DNA of 64,000 nucleotides from Hymenobacter cavernae (GTDB taxonomy: Bacteria; Bacteroidota; Bacteroidia; Cytophagales; Hymenobacteraceae), in NCBI RefSeq assembly GCF_014641455.1, contig NZ_BMHT01000005.1, forward strand, positions 251,357-315,356, written 5' to 3'. The notes beneath the pieces are model-generated. The model did not search any database. It was not told the origin of the DNA and saw only the letters and a list, made by a program, of their open reading frames with translations. The position numbers were made by a program, and so were the translations under genes. Positions 18,401 through 27,368 of this stretch are shown piece by piece (the stretch's first letter is position 1; each line of letters begins with the position of its first letter).

Positions 18401-19505
18401 TACGCGAAGCATCCCTGGGAACGTTTAGCTTCTTCAGCAGGCTGCCGAACGTTAGTTGCTGGTGCTCATAGGCATCGAACACCGCCGTTTTGCGCTGTTT
18501 TAGAAAGTCAACGAAGCTAAGGTCCGGCTTCAGGTTACTACGCAGAGGCAAAAGGTTTACGCAATGGCCTACCAGCCAATGATTTCCTGTGGCCGGTTGG
18601 CCAGCCGTAGGTAGCCCTATCACAATATCATCCTGGCCGGTGAGCCGGTGCAGCAGCACGTCGAAGCCGGTGAGCAACGTGGTTACAAAGCTGCAACCCG
18701 CTTTCAGACCCATCTTTTTCACGGCCGGCACTAAGCCCGACTTCAATGGATAATCGAAGCGGTTGCTTTTGAACGTACGCAGCGCAGGCCGAGGAAAGTC
18801 GGTGGGCAGTGTTACGACTGGCGTGCTTTCCTTGTACTGATTAACCCAGAACTTCTCAATCGTCCGATACTCTTCGCTTTTAGCAAACTTGAGTTGCTCG
18901 GCGGCGAATTGGCTGAAAGGAAATACGTCGGGTAAATCCAGAAAAACGTCCTGTGCGTAAGTAGAGTAGAGCTTACCTAGGTCCTGCATCATAATTCCCA
19001 GCGACCAACCATCACAAACAATGTGATGCGCTGTGAGCGTAAGATGATGCTCCTGTTCGGCTAGCTTTATCAAGCTAGCTCTGAACAGTGGGCCATACAG
19101 TAAATTGAAGGGCAGTAAGGCATTTTGCTGCGCATACTTCGCGATGAATTTGTCTTTTTCCTCGGCCGATTTCTCTGCTATATCCTGGTAGATATAGTCA
19201 GCCGCTGCGTCTTTGAAAATGCAGATTTCTCTTCCGTTGGCCCCAAAAGCTGAGTGCAATGCCTCATGGCGCTGCACCAAGGCTTGCAGGGCTTTTTCCA
19301 GCGCAGCCTTATCTAGCCTTCCTTTTAGTCGCAGCGAAACTGACTCATTATAAGCACGGTTGGCATCATCGCCACCGAATAAGCAGGCGGTCCATATTTC
19401 CTGTTGCGACTCGGTTGAGGGCGCCACGCACATAATCTCGGGCCCCACAAACGGATCAAACTCAACAGCCGCCAGGTTCAGGTTTTCGAATTCTTTTACC
19501 AGCAT
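15474..19505 (-). CDS. Nonribosomal peptide synthetase, C-A-PCP-TE
   Basis: A 1343-aa single terminal module. The condensation domain (about 20-450) has HHIVCDG at 160-166. The adenylation domain (about 485-970) has YTSGSTGKPKG at 634-644, SFDIAG from 678 and YGPTETTIW near 771. The PCP serine is S1025 in LGGHSL. The type I thioesterase (about 1085-1343) has a canonical GYSFG with S1159, D1186 in MFDTY and H1321. My eye alignment of the pocket gives D-I-L-T-L-G-V-I-W-K, closest to known glycine codes but not an exact match. The ATG lies 6 nt after the stop of the hybrid synthetase at 19512, so it is the downstream partner in one transcript. It should accept the beta-amino acyl chain, add one residue and release the product. 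Confidence 0.93.
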   Translation of the reverse strand: MLVKEFENLNLAAVEFDPFVGPEIMCVAPSTESQQEIWTACLFGGDDANRAYNESVSLRLKGRLDKAALEKALQALVQRHEALHSAFGANGREICIFKDAAADYIYQDIAEKSAEEKDKFIAKYAQQNALLPFNLLYGPLFRASLIKLAEQEHHLTLTAHHIVCDGWSLGIMMQDLGKLYSTYAQDVFLDLPDVFPFSQFAAEQLKFAKSEEYRTIEKFWVNQYKESTPVVTLPTDFPRPALRTFKSNRFDYPLKSGLVPAVKKMGLKAGCSFVTTLLTGFDVLLHRLTGQDDIVIGLPTAGQPATGNHWLVGHCVNLLPLRSNLKPDLSFVDFLKQRKTAVFDAYEHQQLTFGSLLKKLNVPRDASRIPMVPVVFNVDMGLADGVEFHGLTYELISNPREYESFEVFLNASGSEKAVVLECSYNSALFKPATIKRMMMEFEQLLEQVVENPAIKIADIQLGSYTALPAEYEVLNDTVQPYPVSKPLHQLIAEQAYSTPQKTAVTFGSAVLSYQELNKKSNQLAAYLVANNVQSGDTVGLLLERSAELVVALLAIMKCGAAYVPLDPIYPQDRIKYMLEDSGARFLFASEKLGATSAASGKKLYAEEAFAQLGNYPDTEQTLKLDSSSLLYVLYTSGSTGKPKGVKITHRNVVNFLCSMQQEPGICATDKLLAVTTVSFDIAGLELFLPLVSGATVVLADAATTKDGKQLLELIEAEKITVLQATPATWRMLLSAGWTRKLPLRALCGGEALPADLATQLVAKCSSVWNVYGPTETTIWSSVKQISNADATITVGKPIANTQFYVLDEYLKPVEPGAVGELIIAGDGVAQGYLNRPELTAEKFVANPFAAQSGTTMYRTGDLGKLLETGEIQCLGRVDQQVKIRGYRIEPGEIEQVLMAFADVKEAVVLAREERLVAYVVPAVAVSLETAQHRIADWKKTLAKQLPAYMVPSEVAILSALPMTLNGKIDRKALLQQPKAEASQKMETQVAPRTETEKLVATIWREYLGIEQVNVFDDFFELGGHSLIAVQVMNRLEQETGKRVPLSTLFNHSTVEKIASVFQIDTEVATQNSLWDSLVPIKPTGTKVPLYMVHGAGMNVLLFNSLAKSMDADQPVYGLQAKGLNGVDKPLSTMEEIAAHYVAAITAANPEGPYALAGYSFGGVIAFEMAKQLTEAGKQVKLLAMFDTYAYPSYYPNPEASRKLVKAQYSLKKALYTFVLLAKRPKRTLAYKLDTLKRMFLKPYWALKYGKERQYEMLSGHPYELGVQNELAEEKYRLAPQQVTIDLFRVSTPTYYMHDFEFLGWKPFALKGINIHEVPGEHAYIFDAPNDKNIAEVLQRLLDK

Positions 19506-19511
19506 GGTCCA

Positions 19512-22500
19512 CTACAGTTTTATTTGTAGATAACGGCCCGGCTGATCCGGATCCGAAATAAACCAAGCAGGATTTCCTTCCTTGTCCCGACCTAGCTTCG
19601 CCCCGGAGATGGGCGGCTGATTCGATGCCGCAGACAGCATCACATCCTTCAGGCTTTCGGCGGTTGTGGGCAGGGCATTGCCTTTGAAGAACCCTACGGC
19701 AATCAACTGATTAACGCTTTCGAAGAATAGATTGATGATTAAGTCAATTTCTTTCTCGGTGTGCGCTTCGGTCATAAAGCAAGGGAAACCATCCCAAACG
19801 TGAATACCTTTTTCGCGCATCAGCGTGAATAGCAATTCACTGTAGGAAATTTCCTCCTTGAACTTAATCTTCCAGAGCGAGCCAAATTGCGCAACAAAGA
19901 AGGGCATCTGTTGACGCTCAAATTCGTTGTTCAGTGTTTCGGCCAGCCGCTCCGCTTTCGCCGTGAGGCTGCGCTGCAAAGCCGGGCCGCGCTCTTTCAT
20001 GTAAGTCAGCGAGGCTTTGGCGGCAGCCAGGGCCAAGGGGTGCCGCACGAAAGTACCGGCGAAGTACGTAACCCCCGCTTCGGGCACTGAGGCATCGCCG
20101 TACTGCCAAAAGCCACCATCCAGGGCATCCATAAACTCCTTTTTCCCGGCAATAGCTCCGATCGAAAGCCCGCCGCCAATTACTTTACCGTAGGTAGCTA
20201 GGTCCGCCTTGACGCCAAACAGCGCTTGTGCGCCGCCGGGGTGCATCCGAAAACCAGTAATTACTTCGTCGAAAATCAGGGCTGTTCCGGAAGCTTCGGT
20301 AATGGCGCGGAGTTGCTTCAGAAAGGCTATAGGGCGAAACTCTGGGCGTCGGCTTTGCACGGGTTCTACCATCACAGCAGCTAGCTCTGATGCTCGCTCG
20401 CTAATGATACGCAAGCTTTCTTCCGTGCCGTAATCCAGAATCAGCATGTTCTGCACGGCCTCCGGCATGATCCCAGGCGCCGCCGGGAACGACTTCAGCT
20501 TCTTGGTTCCCCGAATCAGCACCTCATCGTTGATACCGTGGTAAGAACCAGAGAAAGCCACGATTAACGAGCGGCCCGTTACGGTACGCGCGATGCGCAT
20601 GGCACCTAGCACGGCTTCTGAGCCCGTGTTGCACAAAGCGGCGCGGTCCAGCCCCGTGAAGGAACAAATTAGCTGGCTTACTTCACCAGCTAGCTCGTGT
20701 TGCGGGCCAACTTCGAAGCCTTTCTCAATCTGCTCGTTTAGTGCATTTTTGATAAGATCCGGCTGATAACCTAGCATGTTCGAGCCAAAACCACTCAGCA
20801 CGTCGATGTATTCGTTGCCGTCCACATCCCACAAGCGGCTGCCTTTCGACCGATTCACGACAATCGGGTAGACAATCTCCTTGGTAAGCGGCTTAAAGCC
20901 ACTTACCACCCTAGGATCTGCCATGTGGGACCGATGCTGCTGAGCGTAGGCTTTGCTGCTAGCCGTTTTTTGGTTATAACGGTACGTGAGCTGCTGTAGG
21001 AAATTCTGCTGGGCGCCACTCAACTCGGTGGCTTGCCGCTCGATGCGAGCCGCCGCTCCGAACGGCTTCTTAATTTCAACAGCTTCCTCTGGGGTCAGAT
21101 CGACCGTTGGCGCCGGAGTTGGCTTGGTGCTGATGCTAGGTACTGGAGCAATTGGCACAGCAGGCACGTTATTTACCGACGCAACGGGCACGTTGCTTAC
21201 GGGCGTAATTACCTGAGGCACACCTTGCAGCAGGGCTACTTGCTTCGATAAGATGTGCAGTTGCTGTGCGATGAGCCCCAGCGGTGAATCACCGCCCGCC
21301 GCCGCTACTGCAACAGCTTGCGGCATCATAACCGGCGCGGCCTGAACAAACACTTGTGAAACAGCCTGTTCAACAACGGGCTGCGTAGCTACAGGCTGCG
21401 CGACGGCGTGCGCAGCGGGCTGTGCAATGGGCTGTGCGACAGATACCGGCTGATATGCCTCTGCGGGCAGCTTAGCATCTAGGTAAGAAGTGAGCAGATC
21501 GAGCGTGGCGTATTCCTCATTTAATTGACGGAAGGTAAGTGGCAGACCGAACTCCTTCTTCAGCGTCAGGGTGACCTGCGTTAGCAATAATGAATCGAGC
21601 CCGATTTCGAGGAAGCTCATATCCGGCGTCACGTCATCCATCTCAATACCAGAGGCATCCTCCAGTATTGCTTTAACTTTAGTTAATAAATTACCTTTTC
21701 GCATGGCTGTTGGCAGGTGTGTTTCTGTAATAGGTTCCGTTTGTTGAGCAGGTAGTTCGGCGGTAGTAGTTGGCAGCGTAGCGACCTTAGATATGGGGTC
21801 AATCCAGCAGCGCTTGCGGTCAAAAGCGTAGGTCGGCAGGGGTACTTTCTTTCTGGTCTGATCGGCGTAGAAGGCTTGCCAATCTGGCTCTAGCCCATTC
21901 AGCCACAGCTGACCCAGGGTCCTAAGTAGAGAATGATATTCTGACTGTGTTCCTTTCGGAGCAGCCAAGCAGGCTAGCACTGTCAACGGCCTAGGCCCCG
22001 CTTGCTGACGCGCCAGTGTTGAGGTCACAGTACCAGGTCCTACTTCCAGCAGCAATGGTGCGTCCTGCTCCAGGATGGTTTCCAGCGCATCGGCGAACCG
22101 TACGGTGGCCCGCAGGTGCGTGGCCCAATAGCCAGGATCAATGGCCTGCGCTTCTGTGAGCCAAGTACCGCTGACGGTGGAAACGATTGGCTTTTGCGGC
22201 CGATGCAACGGAATGCTTTCCACTACGCGCTGGAAGTCGTCCACAATCGGGTCCATCATGGCCGAGTGGAAGGCGTGGCTGGTTGCAAGAACCCGGTTAG
22301 GAATTTCTTTACCGTCCAGGGTTCTGGCGAAGGTGGCAACATCTTCATCGCGCCCGGCTACCACACACAGCTTAGCGCTGTTGATGGCAGCAACCGACAG
22401 ACTGGCCGGCATGAACGCCATAATGGCCTCCGCTTCCTGGCGCACCGACAACATGCTGCCGCGGGGTAGCTCACTCACCATTTTCCCGCGGGTTGCAATG

Positions 22501-25500
22501 AGTAATAGTGCGTCGGCCAACGTGAAAACGCCTGCCAGATGAGCAGCTACAAACTCCCCGATGCTGTGCCCGCAGAAAATTGACGGTGTAATTCCCCAAC
22601 TCATCCACAGCTTCGCCAGCGCATACTCCGTAATAAAGAGCGCGGGTTGAGTATAGCGCGTGTTTTTCAGCCGCTCTTCGGCTTCGGAATTGCTAGTTTC
22701 GGGGTAGATAATTTGTCGTATATCTGTACCTAGGTGGGCCAGCAGCAGCTCCGCGCACTCATCGATAGCTTGGCGATAAACTGCTTCGTTCTCGTACAGC
22801 GTGCGGCCCATGTTCAGATATTGCGAACCTTGGCCCGGAAATAAGAACACGGTTTCTTCTGGCCTGACTTTGAGGCTGTTCACCTCAGCGGCTGGCACAT
22901 TATCTGCCAGAAGCTCAGCTGCTAACTCTGTAGTTGTAGCCTCGACTATAAAGCGTCGGTGGTTGAATTCTGCACGGGTGGTATGCAGCGTAAAAGCTAC
23001 ATCTGCCGGCTCTGTCGCCGCATCGTGCTGAAGATGATTGGCTAATAGCTTGCCATAGGCTTCACGGCTTTTCGCCGATTTTGCCGACCAGGTAAGTAGT
23101 TGTAGAGGGCGGCTGGGGCTTGTTGTAACTTCTTCATATTTAGCTTCTTCCAATACCACGTGCACATTCGTGCCGCCAACACCAAAAGAACTCACCCCGG
23201 CGCGCCGTACCTCGTTCGTCTGCCATGCGCTGAGCTTGGAATTAACGAAGAACGGGCTGTTAGCAAAGTCAATGGCCGGATTGGGCTTCGTAAAACCCAA
23301 AGAAGGCGGCAGCTGCTTGTGGTAGAGCGCCAGCACCGTCTTGATCAGGCCGGCGACACCCGCGGCAGCCGTCAGGTGGCCCATATTGCTTTTGATGGAA
23401 CCTAGGGCGCAAAACTGCGTGGCAGCTTGTTCCCCAAAGGCCATCGTCAATCCTTCAATTTCAATAGGATCGCCGAGTGGAGTGGCAGTGCCGTGCGCTT
23501 CCACGTAGCTGATGGAAGAGGCCTCCACCTGAGCGTCGGCAATTGCCATGGCAATTGCGCCAGCCTGGCCCTCGGCATTGGGCGCCGTGAAGCTGCCTTT
23601 GTTGCTTCCGTCGTTATTTACCCCTATGCCTTTGATAACCGCGTAAATGACATCACCATCGCGCTTGGCGGCTTCGAGGCTTTTCAGCAGAACCACGCCT
23701 GCGCCGTCGCTGAAAACCGTTCCTTGCGCCTCCGCATCAAACGAGCGGCAGTGCCCGTCGCGGCTTAGCATGGCCCCTTCCTGATACAGGTGGCCGCTGC
23801 GCATTGGCGCTGTGATGCTGGCGCCGCCCGCCAAAGCTAGCTCGCATTGGCCGTTGCGGATGCTCTGAACTGCCTGCGCAATTGCCAGTAAGGAAGTGGA
23901 GCACGCCGAGTAAACACTCACGGCCGGCCCTTTCAGGTTCAGCGTGTACGCCGTGCGGGAAGCAATGTAGTCCTTCTCGTTGGCGGTCATCACCTGAAAG
24001 CTACCTAGCTGGTCAATTACTTGCTGGTTGCCAGCCACATTGTGCCAGTAGTAGCTATTGTTGCCGCACCCCGCAAACACCCCAATGCGGCCGTCGTAGC
24101 GGGCAGGCAGGTAGCCGGTTTGCTCCAGCGCTTCCCAGGCAATTTCTAGAAAGACGCGCTGCTGCGGGTCCATTGCCTCCGCCAGCTTTGGGTTCAACCC
24201 GAAAAAGCCGGCGTCGAATTGGTCAGCAAGCTCAATAACACCGCGCGCTTTCACATAAAGCGGGTCGCTCGTCAGGTGGCTGGGTAATGTGGAATCCAGC
24301 TCGGCGGCCGTAAAAAAGCTGGTAGTTTCTTTTCCTTGCTTTAGAACTTCCCAGAGCTTCTCAATCGAATTCGCGCCCGGAAAGCGGCCTGCCATGCTAA
24401 TCACGGCCACATCTCCTTGGCTGCTAGCTTGCCTTACCTTTTCGAGTTGCGGCTTTGCTTTCCCTCCCGACTGCTGCGCTAAATACGTCGCGATTTCCGC
24501 AATTGTAGGGAATTGGTACAGCTTCGTAACCGGCAGACTATACTGGTATTGCTGCTTCAAAGCGGCAACTGTTCGCTGCGCCAGCAATGAGTTACCACCT
24601 AGCTCAAAGAAGTTATCATCTAACCCAACCTTATCGATTTCCAGAAGTCTGGCTAGAACTTCGGCAACGTTTTTCTCGATGGCAGTGACTGGCTTACGGT
24701 ATAAAGTAGCAAGCTCTGGTCTTTTTATTTCCGGCTTTGGCAGTAATTTCTTATCAACTTTTCCACTGGTGGTTTTCGGAAAATCGTCCATCCACACAAA
24801 GGCAGATGGCATCATGTAATCCGGGAGCCTAGCTTCAAGCTCACTGCGAACAGCACGCGTATCTTTCTGCTCCGTTGAGGAAATAAGGTAGGCTACCAGC
24901 TGCTTCTGGCCGCCTGCCGCTTCTCGCGCCACTACCACGGCCTGCTTGATGCCCGCAATTGCATTGATAGCTACTTCAATCTCAGCCAGCTCGATCCGAT
25001 AGCCTCGTATCTTCACCTGATCATCCTTCCGCCCGAGGAACTCAATAGTGCCGTCGGGCAGGTAGCGACCTAGGTCGCCGGTCCGATAGATGCGGATCAG
25101 CTCACCCTGGGCATTGCTCCAATAGCAGAACTTCTCGCTGGTTAGCTCCGGCTGGTGCAGATACCCTTCCGCCAGGCAAGTGCCACTAATGCAAACTTCG
25201 CCGACTTCGCCGTTAGGTAGCTCGTTCAGCTTCTCATCAACGATAAACAGCGCGGTATTGTCGATGGCGGCACCAATCGTGGGCAGCAGCGGCCATTTTG
25301 TAGCGTCGCCGGCTAGCTTTAGCTGCGTTACGACGTGGCACTCGGTTGGCCCATACTGATTGTATAAGATGCAGTGCGGTAGCGCTGAAAAAAGCTCCAC
25401 CAGCTGCGGCGTGATTTTCAGCTGTTCGCCGGCCGTCATTACTTCTTCCAGGCAGGCCGGAAAACGCTGGGCATTTACGGCAGCTTCGGCCAGATATTGC

Positions 25501-26264
25501 AGGGCCACAAACGGCAGGAAAATTCGGTTAACCGATTCTTCCTCTATAAAACGCAGCAGCCGATCTAGGTCCAGCCGCAGCTCTTCGTCAATGAGCAGCA
25601 AGGTTCCACCCGTGCTGAGGGTGGCAAATATTTCCTGGAAGGATACATCAAAGCTGATGGGCGCAAACTGTAAGGTTCGGCTGCCTACCCGCGCCTTTGA
25701 ATCGTTGTTCTGCCACTGCAATAAGTTGATAAGCGGACTGTGACCCATGCACACGCCCTTCGGCGTACCAGTCGACCCAGACGTGTACAGGATATAAGCC
25801 GTCTGGCTTCTCTTCCTGACAATCTGTTGCGGGAAATTATACTCCTTGTCCGTCCGGATAACTTCCAGGCCTATCTCTTTTAAAGCTAGCTCACTGCTGC
25901 CTGTAACCAGGCAAGTAGTTAGTTTAGAGTTGGCTATGATCTGCTGAAGGCGCTGCTTTGGATAGCCCGGGTCAATTGGCAGGTATGCCTTGCCCGCTTT
26001 CAGAATGGCTATTATCCCGATGACCATCTCCAGGCTTCGGGCGCTACTCACCCCAATAATCTCTGCCTCAGCATCATGGTATAGAATAGCCTGGCTGAGC
26101 TTGGTGGCAGCAGCATCTAGCTGCGCATACGTGATGCTAGCTTTCCCGCACACGACTGCTATTCGGTCGCTATTCTCAACAACTACTTGCTCAAATAGCT
26201 GCTGGACAAATAAATAGTTTTCCTCTCCACGAATCCTATGATAATCAGTAGTAGATATGTCCAT
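19512..26264 (-). CDS. Hybrid NRPS-PKS, A-PCP-KS-AT-ACP-aminotransferase
   Basis: A 2250-aa hybrid that starts line 2. A domain (about 20-510) with YTSGSTGTPKG near 160 and SFDVSFQEIF at 204-213; the pocket by eye is D-V-Q-V-M-A-Q-V-V-K, close to proline codes (usually His where this has Gln). PCP serine is S559. Ketosynthase (617-1040) has C788, H924 and H963. Acyltransferase (about 1140-1440) has GHSIG with S1234 and HAFH at 1330-1333, the malonyl-CoA signature. ACP serine is S1558 in GLDSL. A linker of about 130 aa rich in Ala, Pro, Val and Gln (1600-1730) leads to a class III PLP aminotransferase (about 1790-2200), with D1999 in FDEV and Schiff-base lysine K2027. There is no ketoreductase, so the beta-keto group is probably transaminated to a beta-amine, as in iturin-family synthetases. 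The C-terminal tail GNPAWFISDPDQPGRYLQ is typical of the linker from such aminotransferases to a C domain. Confidence 0.93.
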   Translation of the reverse strand: MDISTTDYHRIRGEENYLFVQQLFEQVVVENSDRIAVVCGKASITYAQLDAAATKLSQAILYHDAEAEIIGVSSARSLEMVIGIIAILKAGKAYLPIDPGYPKQRLQQIIANSKLTTCLVTGSSELALKEIGLEVIRTDKEYNFPQQIVRKRSQTAYILYTSGSTGTPKGVCMGHSPLINLLQWQNNDSKARVGSRTLQFAPISFDVSFQEIFATLSTGGTLLLIDEELRLDLDRLLRFIEEESVNRIFLPFVALQYLAEAAVNAQRFPACLEEVMTAGEQLKITPQLVELFSALPHCILYNQYGPTECHVVTQLKLAGDATKWPLLPTIGAAIDNTALFIVDEKLNELPNGEVGEVCISGTCLAEGYLHQPELTSEKFCYWSNAQGELIRIYRTGDLGRYLPDGTIEFLGRKDDQVKIRGYRIELAEIEVAINAIAGIKQAVVVAREAAGGQKQLVAYLISSTEQKDTRAVRSELEARLPDYMMPSAFVWMDDFPKTTSGKVDKKLLPKPEIKRPELATLYRKPVTAIEKNVAEVLARLLEIDKVGLDDNFFELGGNSLLAQRTVAALKQQYQYSLPVTKLYQFPTIAEIATYLAQQSGGKAKPQLEKVRQASSQGDVAVISMAGRFPGANSIEKLWEVLKQGKETTSFFTAAELDSTLPSHLTSDPLYVKARGVIELADQFDAGFFGLNPKLAEAMDPQQRVFLEIAWEALEQTGYLPARYDGRIGVFAGCGNNSYYWHNVAGNQQVIDQLGSFQVMTANEKDYIASRTAYTLNLKGPAVSVYSACSTSLLAIAQAVQSIRNGQCELALAGGASITAPMRSGHLYQEGAMLSRDGHCRSFDAEAQGTVFSDGAGVVLLKSLEAAKRDGDVIYAVIKGIGVNNDGSNKGSFTAPNAEGQAGAIAMAIADAQVEASSISYVEAHGTATPLGDPIEIEGLTMAFGEQAATQFCALGSIKSNMGHLTAAAGVAGLIKTVLALYHKQLPPSLGFTKPNPAIDFANSPFFVNSKLSAWQTNEVRRAGVSSFGVGGTNVHVVLEEAKYEEVTTSPSRPLQLLTWSAKSAKSREAYGKLLANHLQHDAATEPADVAFTLHTTRAEFNHRRFIVEATTTELAAELLADNVPAAEVNSLKVRPEETVFLFPGQGSQYLNMGRTLYENEAVYRQAIDECAELLLAHLGTDIRQIIYPETSNSEAEERLKNTRYTQPALFITEYALAKLWMSWGITPSIFCGHSIGEFVAAHLAGVFTLADALLLIATRGKMVSELPRGSMLSVRQEAEAIMAFMPASLSVAAINSAKLCVVAGRDEDVATFARTLDGKEIPNRVLATSHAFHSAMMDPIVDDFQRVVESIPLHRPQKPIVSTVSGTWLTEAQAIDPGYWATHLRATVRFADALETILEQDAPLLLEVGPGTVTSTLARQQAGPRPLTVLACLAAPKGTQSEYHSLLRTLGQLWLNGLEPDWQAFYADQTRKKVPLPTYAFDRKRCWIDPISKVATLPTTTAELPAQQTEPITETHLPTAMRKGNLLTKVKAILEDASGIEMDDVTPDMSFLEIGLDSLLLTQVTLTLKKEFGLPLTFRQLNEEYATLDLLTSYLDAKLPAEAYQPVSVAQPIAQPAAHAVAQPVATQPVVEQAVSQVFVQAAPVMMPQAVAVAAAGGDSPLGLIAQQLHILSKQVALLQGVPQVITPVSNVPVASVNNVPAVPIAPVPSISTKPTPAPTVDLTPEEAVEIKKPFGAAARIERQATELSGAQQNFLQQLTYRYNQKTASSKAYAQQHRSHMADPRVVSGFKPLTKEIVYPIVVNRSKGSRLWDVDGNEYIDVLSGFGSNMLGYQPDLIKNALNEQIEKGFEVGPQHELAGEVSQLICSFTGLDRAALCNTGSEAVLGAMRIARTVTGRSLIVAFSGSYHGINDEVLIRGTKKLKSFPAAPGIMPEAVQNMLILDYGTEESLRIISERASELAAVMVEPVQSRRPEFRPIAFLKQLRAITEASGTALIFDEVITGFRMHPGGAQALFGVKADLATYGKVIGGGLSIGAIAGKKEFMDALDGGFWQYGDASVPEAGVTYFAGTFVRHPLALAAAKASLTYMKERGPALQRSLTAKAERLAETLNNEFERQQMPFFVAQFGSLWKIKFKEEISYSELLFTLMREKGIHVWDGFPCFMTEAHTEKEIDLIINLFFESVNQLIAVGFFKGNALPTTAESLKDVMLSAASNQPPISGAKLGRDKEGNPAWFISDPDQPGRYLQIKL

Positions 26265-26656
26265 TGTTCTTGGTGTGTATTTGTTTAGGAATGCAGGTGT
26301 ATGCGTAGTATAGGACCATCAACAGACGTAAACTCCTCTTTATGAGCCCTTAGGCTTTCTGCGCTATATATGAGATCAGCGCCAAAAGATTTTATAAGTC
26401 TATTTATAGATATGAAGTTATTAATATTCATTGATAAGTTCAACTATTATGCCACGGAAGCATTCGATCTTTGCTCATGCTATAAATAGTTGTTCTAGCT
26501 TTTTACCTGATTATCAATACCTAGCCTCTTGCTTCTAACTAATTATTTATCTCATAACGCAGCAAGCCTGACGCTGCCGACGAAGGCAGAGCCGTAGAGT
26601 AGCTTGGCACATCCGGCAAAGAAGAGACTGAATCAAGCTGCAGTATGTAGCAATAA
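26265..26656. promoter_or_regulatory. AT-rich leader upstream of the hybrid synthetase operon
   Basis: About 390 bp with no gene, more AT-rich than the surroundings. It lies directly upstream of the minus-strand operon for line 2 and must contain its promoter. I looked for TTG-N19-21-TAnnTTTG on the minus strand and found no exact match. No tRNA, riboswitch or ORF is recognisable. Confidence 0.35.
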
Positions 26657-26702
26657 ATAGGGGCGGGCTTGAATTATCTGAATAATTCAAGCCCGCCCCT
26701 AT
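26657..26702. terminator. 20-bp-arm hairpin downstream of the PRC-barrel gene
   Basis: Arms 26657-26676 and 26683-26702 are exact reverse complements with a 6-nt loop and a GGGGCGGGC core. It lies about 66 nt beyond the minus-strand stop of the PRC-barrel gene and insulates the cluster from it. Confidence 0.8.
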
Positions 26703-26768
26703 CTTCAAATAACAACTATTTGCCAAGCGAATACAACCTAGGTATTCGAAGCGTTCTGCTATTTTGAT

Positions 26769-27284
26769 TTATGACAGCGTACGCCGCTGAAAGCTATTGG
26801 TAGTAGTTGTGCGCCGCTTTTGGTAGAAACGTCGCTCATCATAAGGGTTCTGCTCGTAAAACTGGTTACCCTGATGCGGTGGCAACAGCAGGTTGAGTGA
26901 CTTCAGCATGGCTTCTTCGTACTCACGAGTGATTTGAATTTCGATATAGGGTGGATAATCCAGCACGGACTCGCTCGTGAGCGACGGCACAAATATGTTA
27001 TCACCTTCTTCATCCAAAGCTGCCACCCCGATAGGCAATAAAATATGCCGGTCACGGTCGTTAACATTCAGTGCAACATCTAGCTCAATATCCAGGTAAC
27101 GTACTTTCAATGCGTCTTCTTCCACAATCAGTTCGTAGACTTCACCGAACTTTTTGCCGTCGCCGCCGCGTACGCTCCAGCCACGCACATCGGGGCTGCC
27201 ATCGGCTACTTCAAAGTCAGAAAGGTCGCGTAGGCGCCGCAGGTGCATGCCTTCGGCCGAAGGGATAGTCGGAGTAGGTTCCAT
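26769..27284 (-). CDS. PRC-barrel domain protein
   Basis: A 171-aa protein, probably soluble, with a PRC-barrel: the segment VRGWSVRGGDGKKFGEVYEL (about residues 34-53), then a beta-rich stretch LKVRYLDIELDVALN. The C-terminal third is rich in Arg, Tyr, Gln and Asn. PRC-barrels occur in photosynthetic reaction centre H subunits, in RimM and in many stress-related proteins of unknown role. In Bacteroidota, short proteins of this kind are often general-stress or desiccation associated; nothing here shows that directly. It is a separate unit between two hairpin regions and unlikely to belong to the NRPS cluster. Confidence 0.75.
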   Translation of the reverse strand: MEPTPTIPSAEGMHLRRLRDLSDFEVADGSPDVRGWSVRGGDGKKFGEVYELIVEEDALKVRYLDIELDVALNVNDRDRHILLPIGVAALDEEGDNIFVPSLTSESVLDYPPYIEIQITREYEEAMLKSLNLLLPPHQGNQFYEQNPYDERRFYQKRRTTTTNSFQRRTLS

Positions 27285-27368
27285 AGGTAACAGGCAGGCT
27301 AGGGTAAGACATGAAAAAAGGTGCCCTGCTAGATGGCACCCTATCGCAACAGCAACAAGCGCTTTGCG

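Noticed and set aside
26265..26656. A tRNA or small RNA in the AT-rich spacer
   Set aside because: I looked for an acceptor stem, CCA end and T-loop and found no folding pattern; only an AT-rich leader remains.
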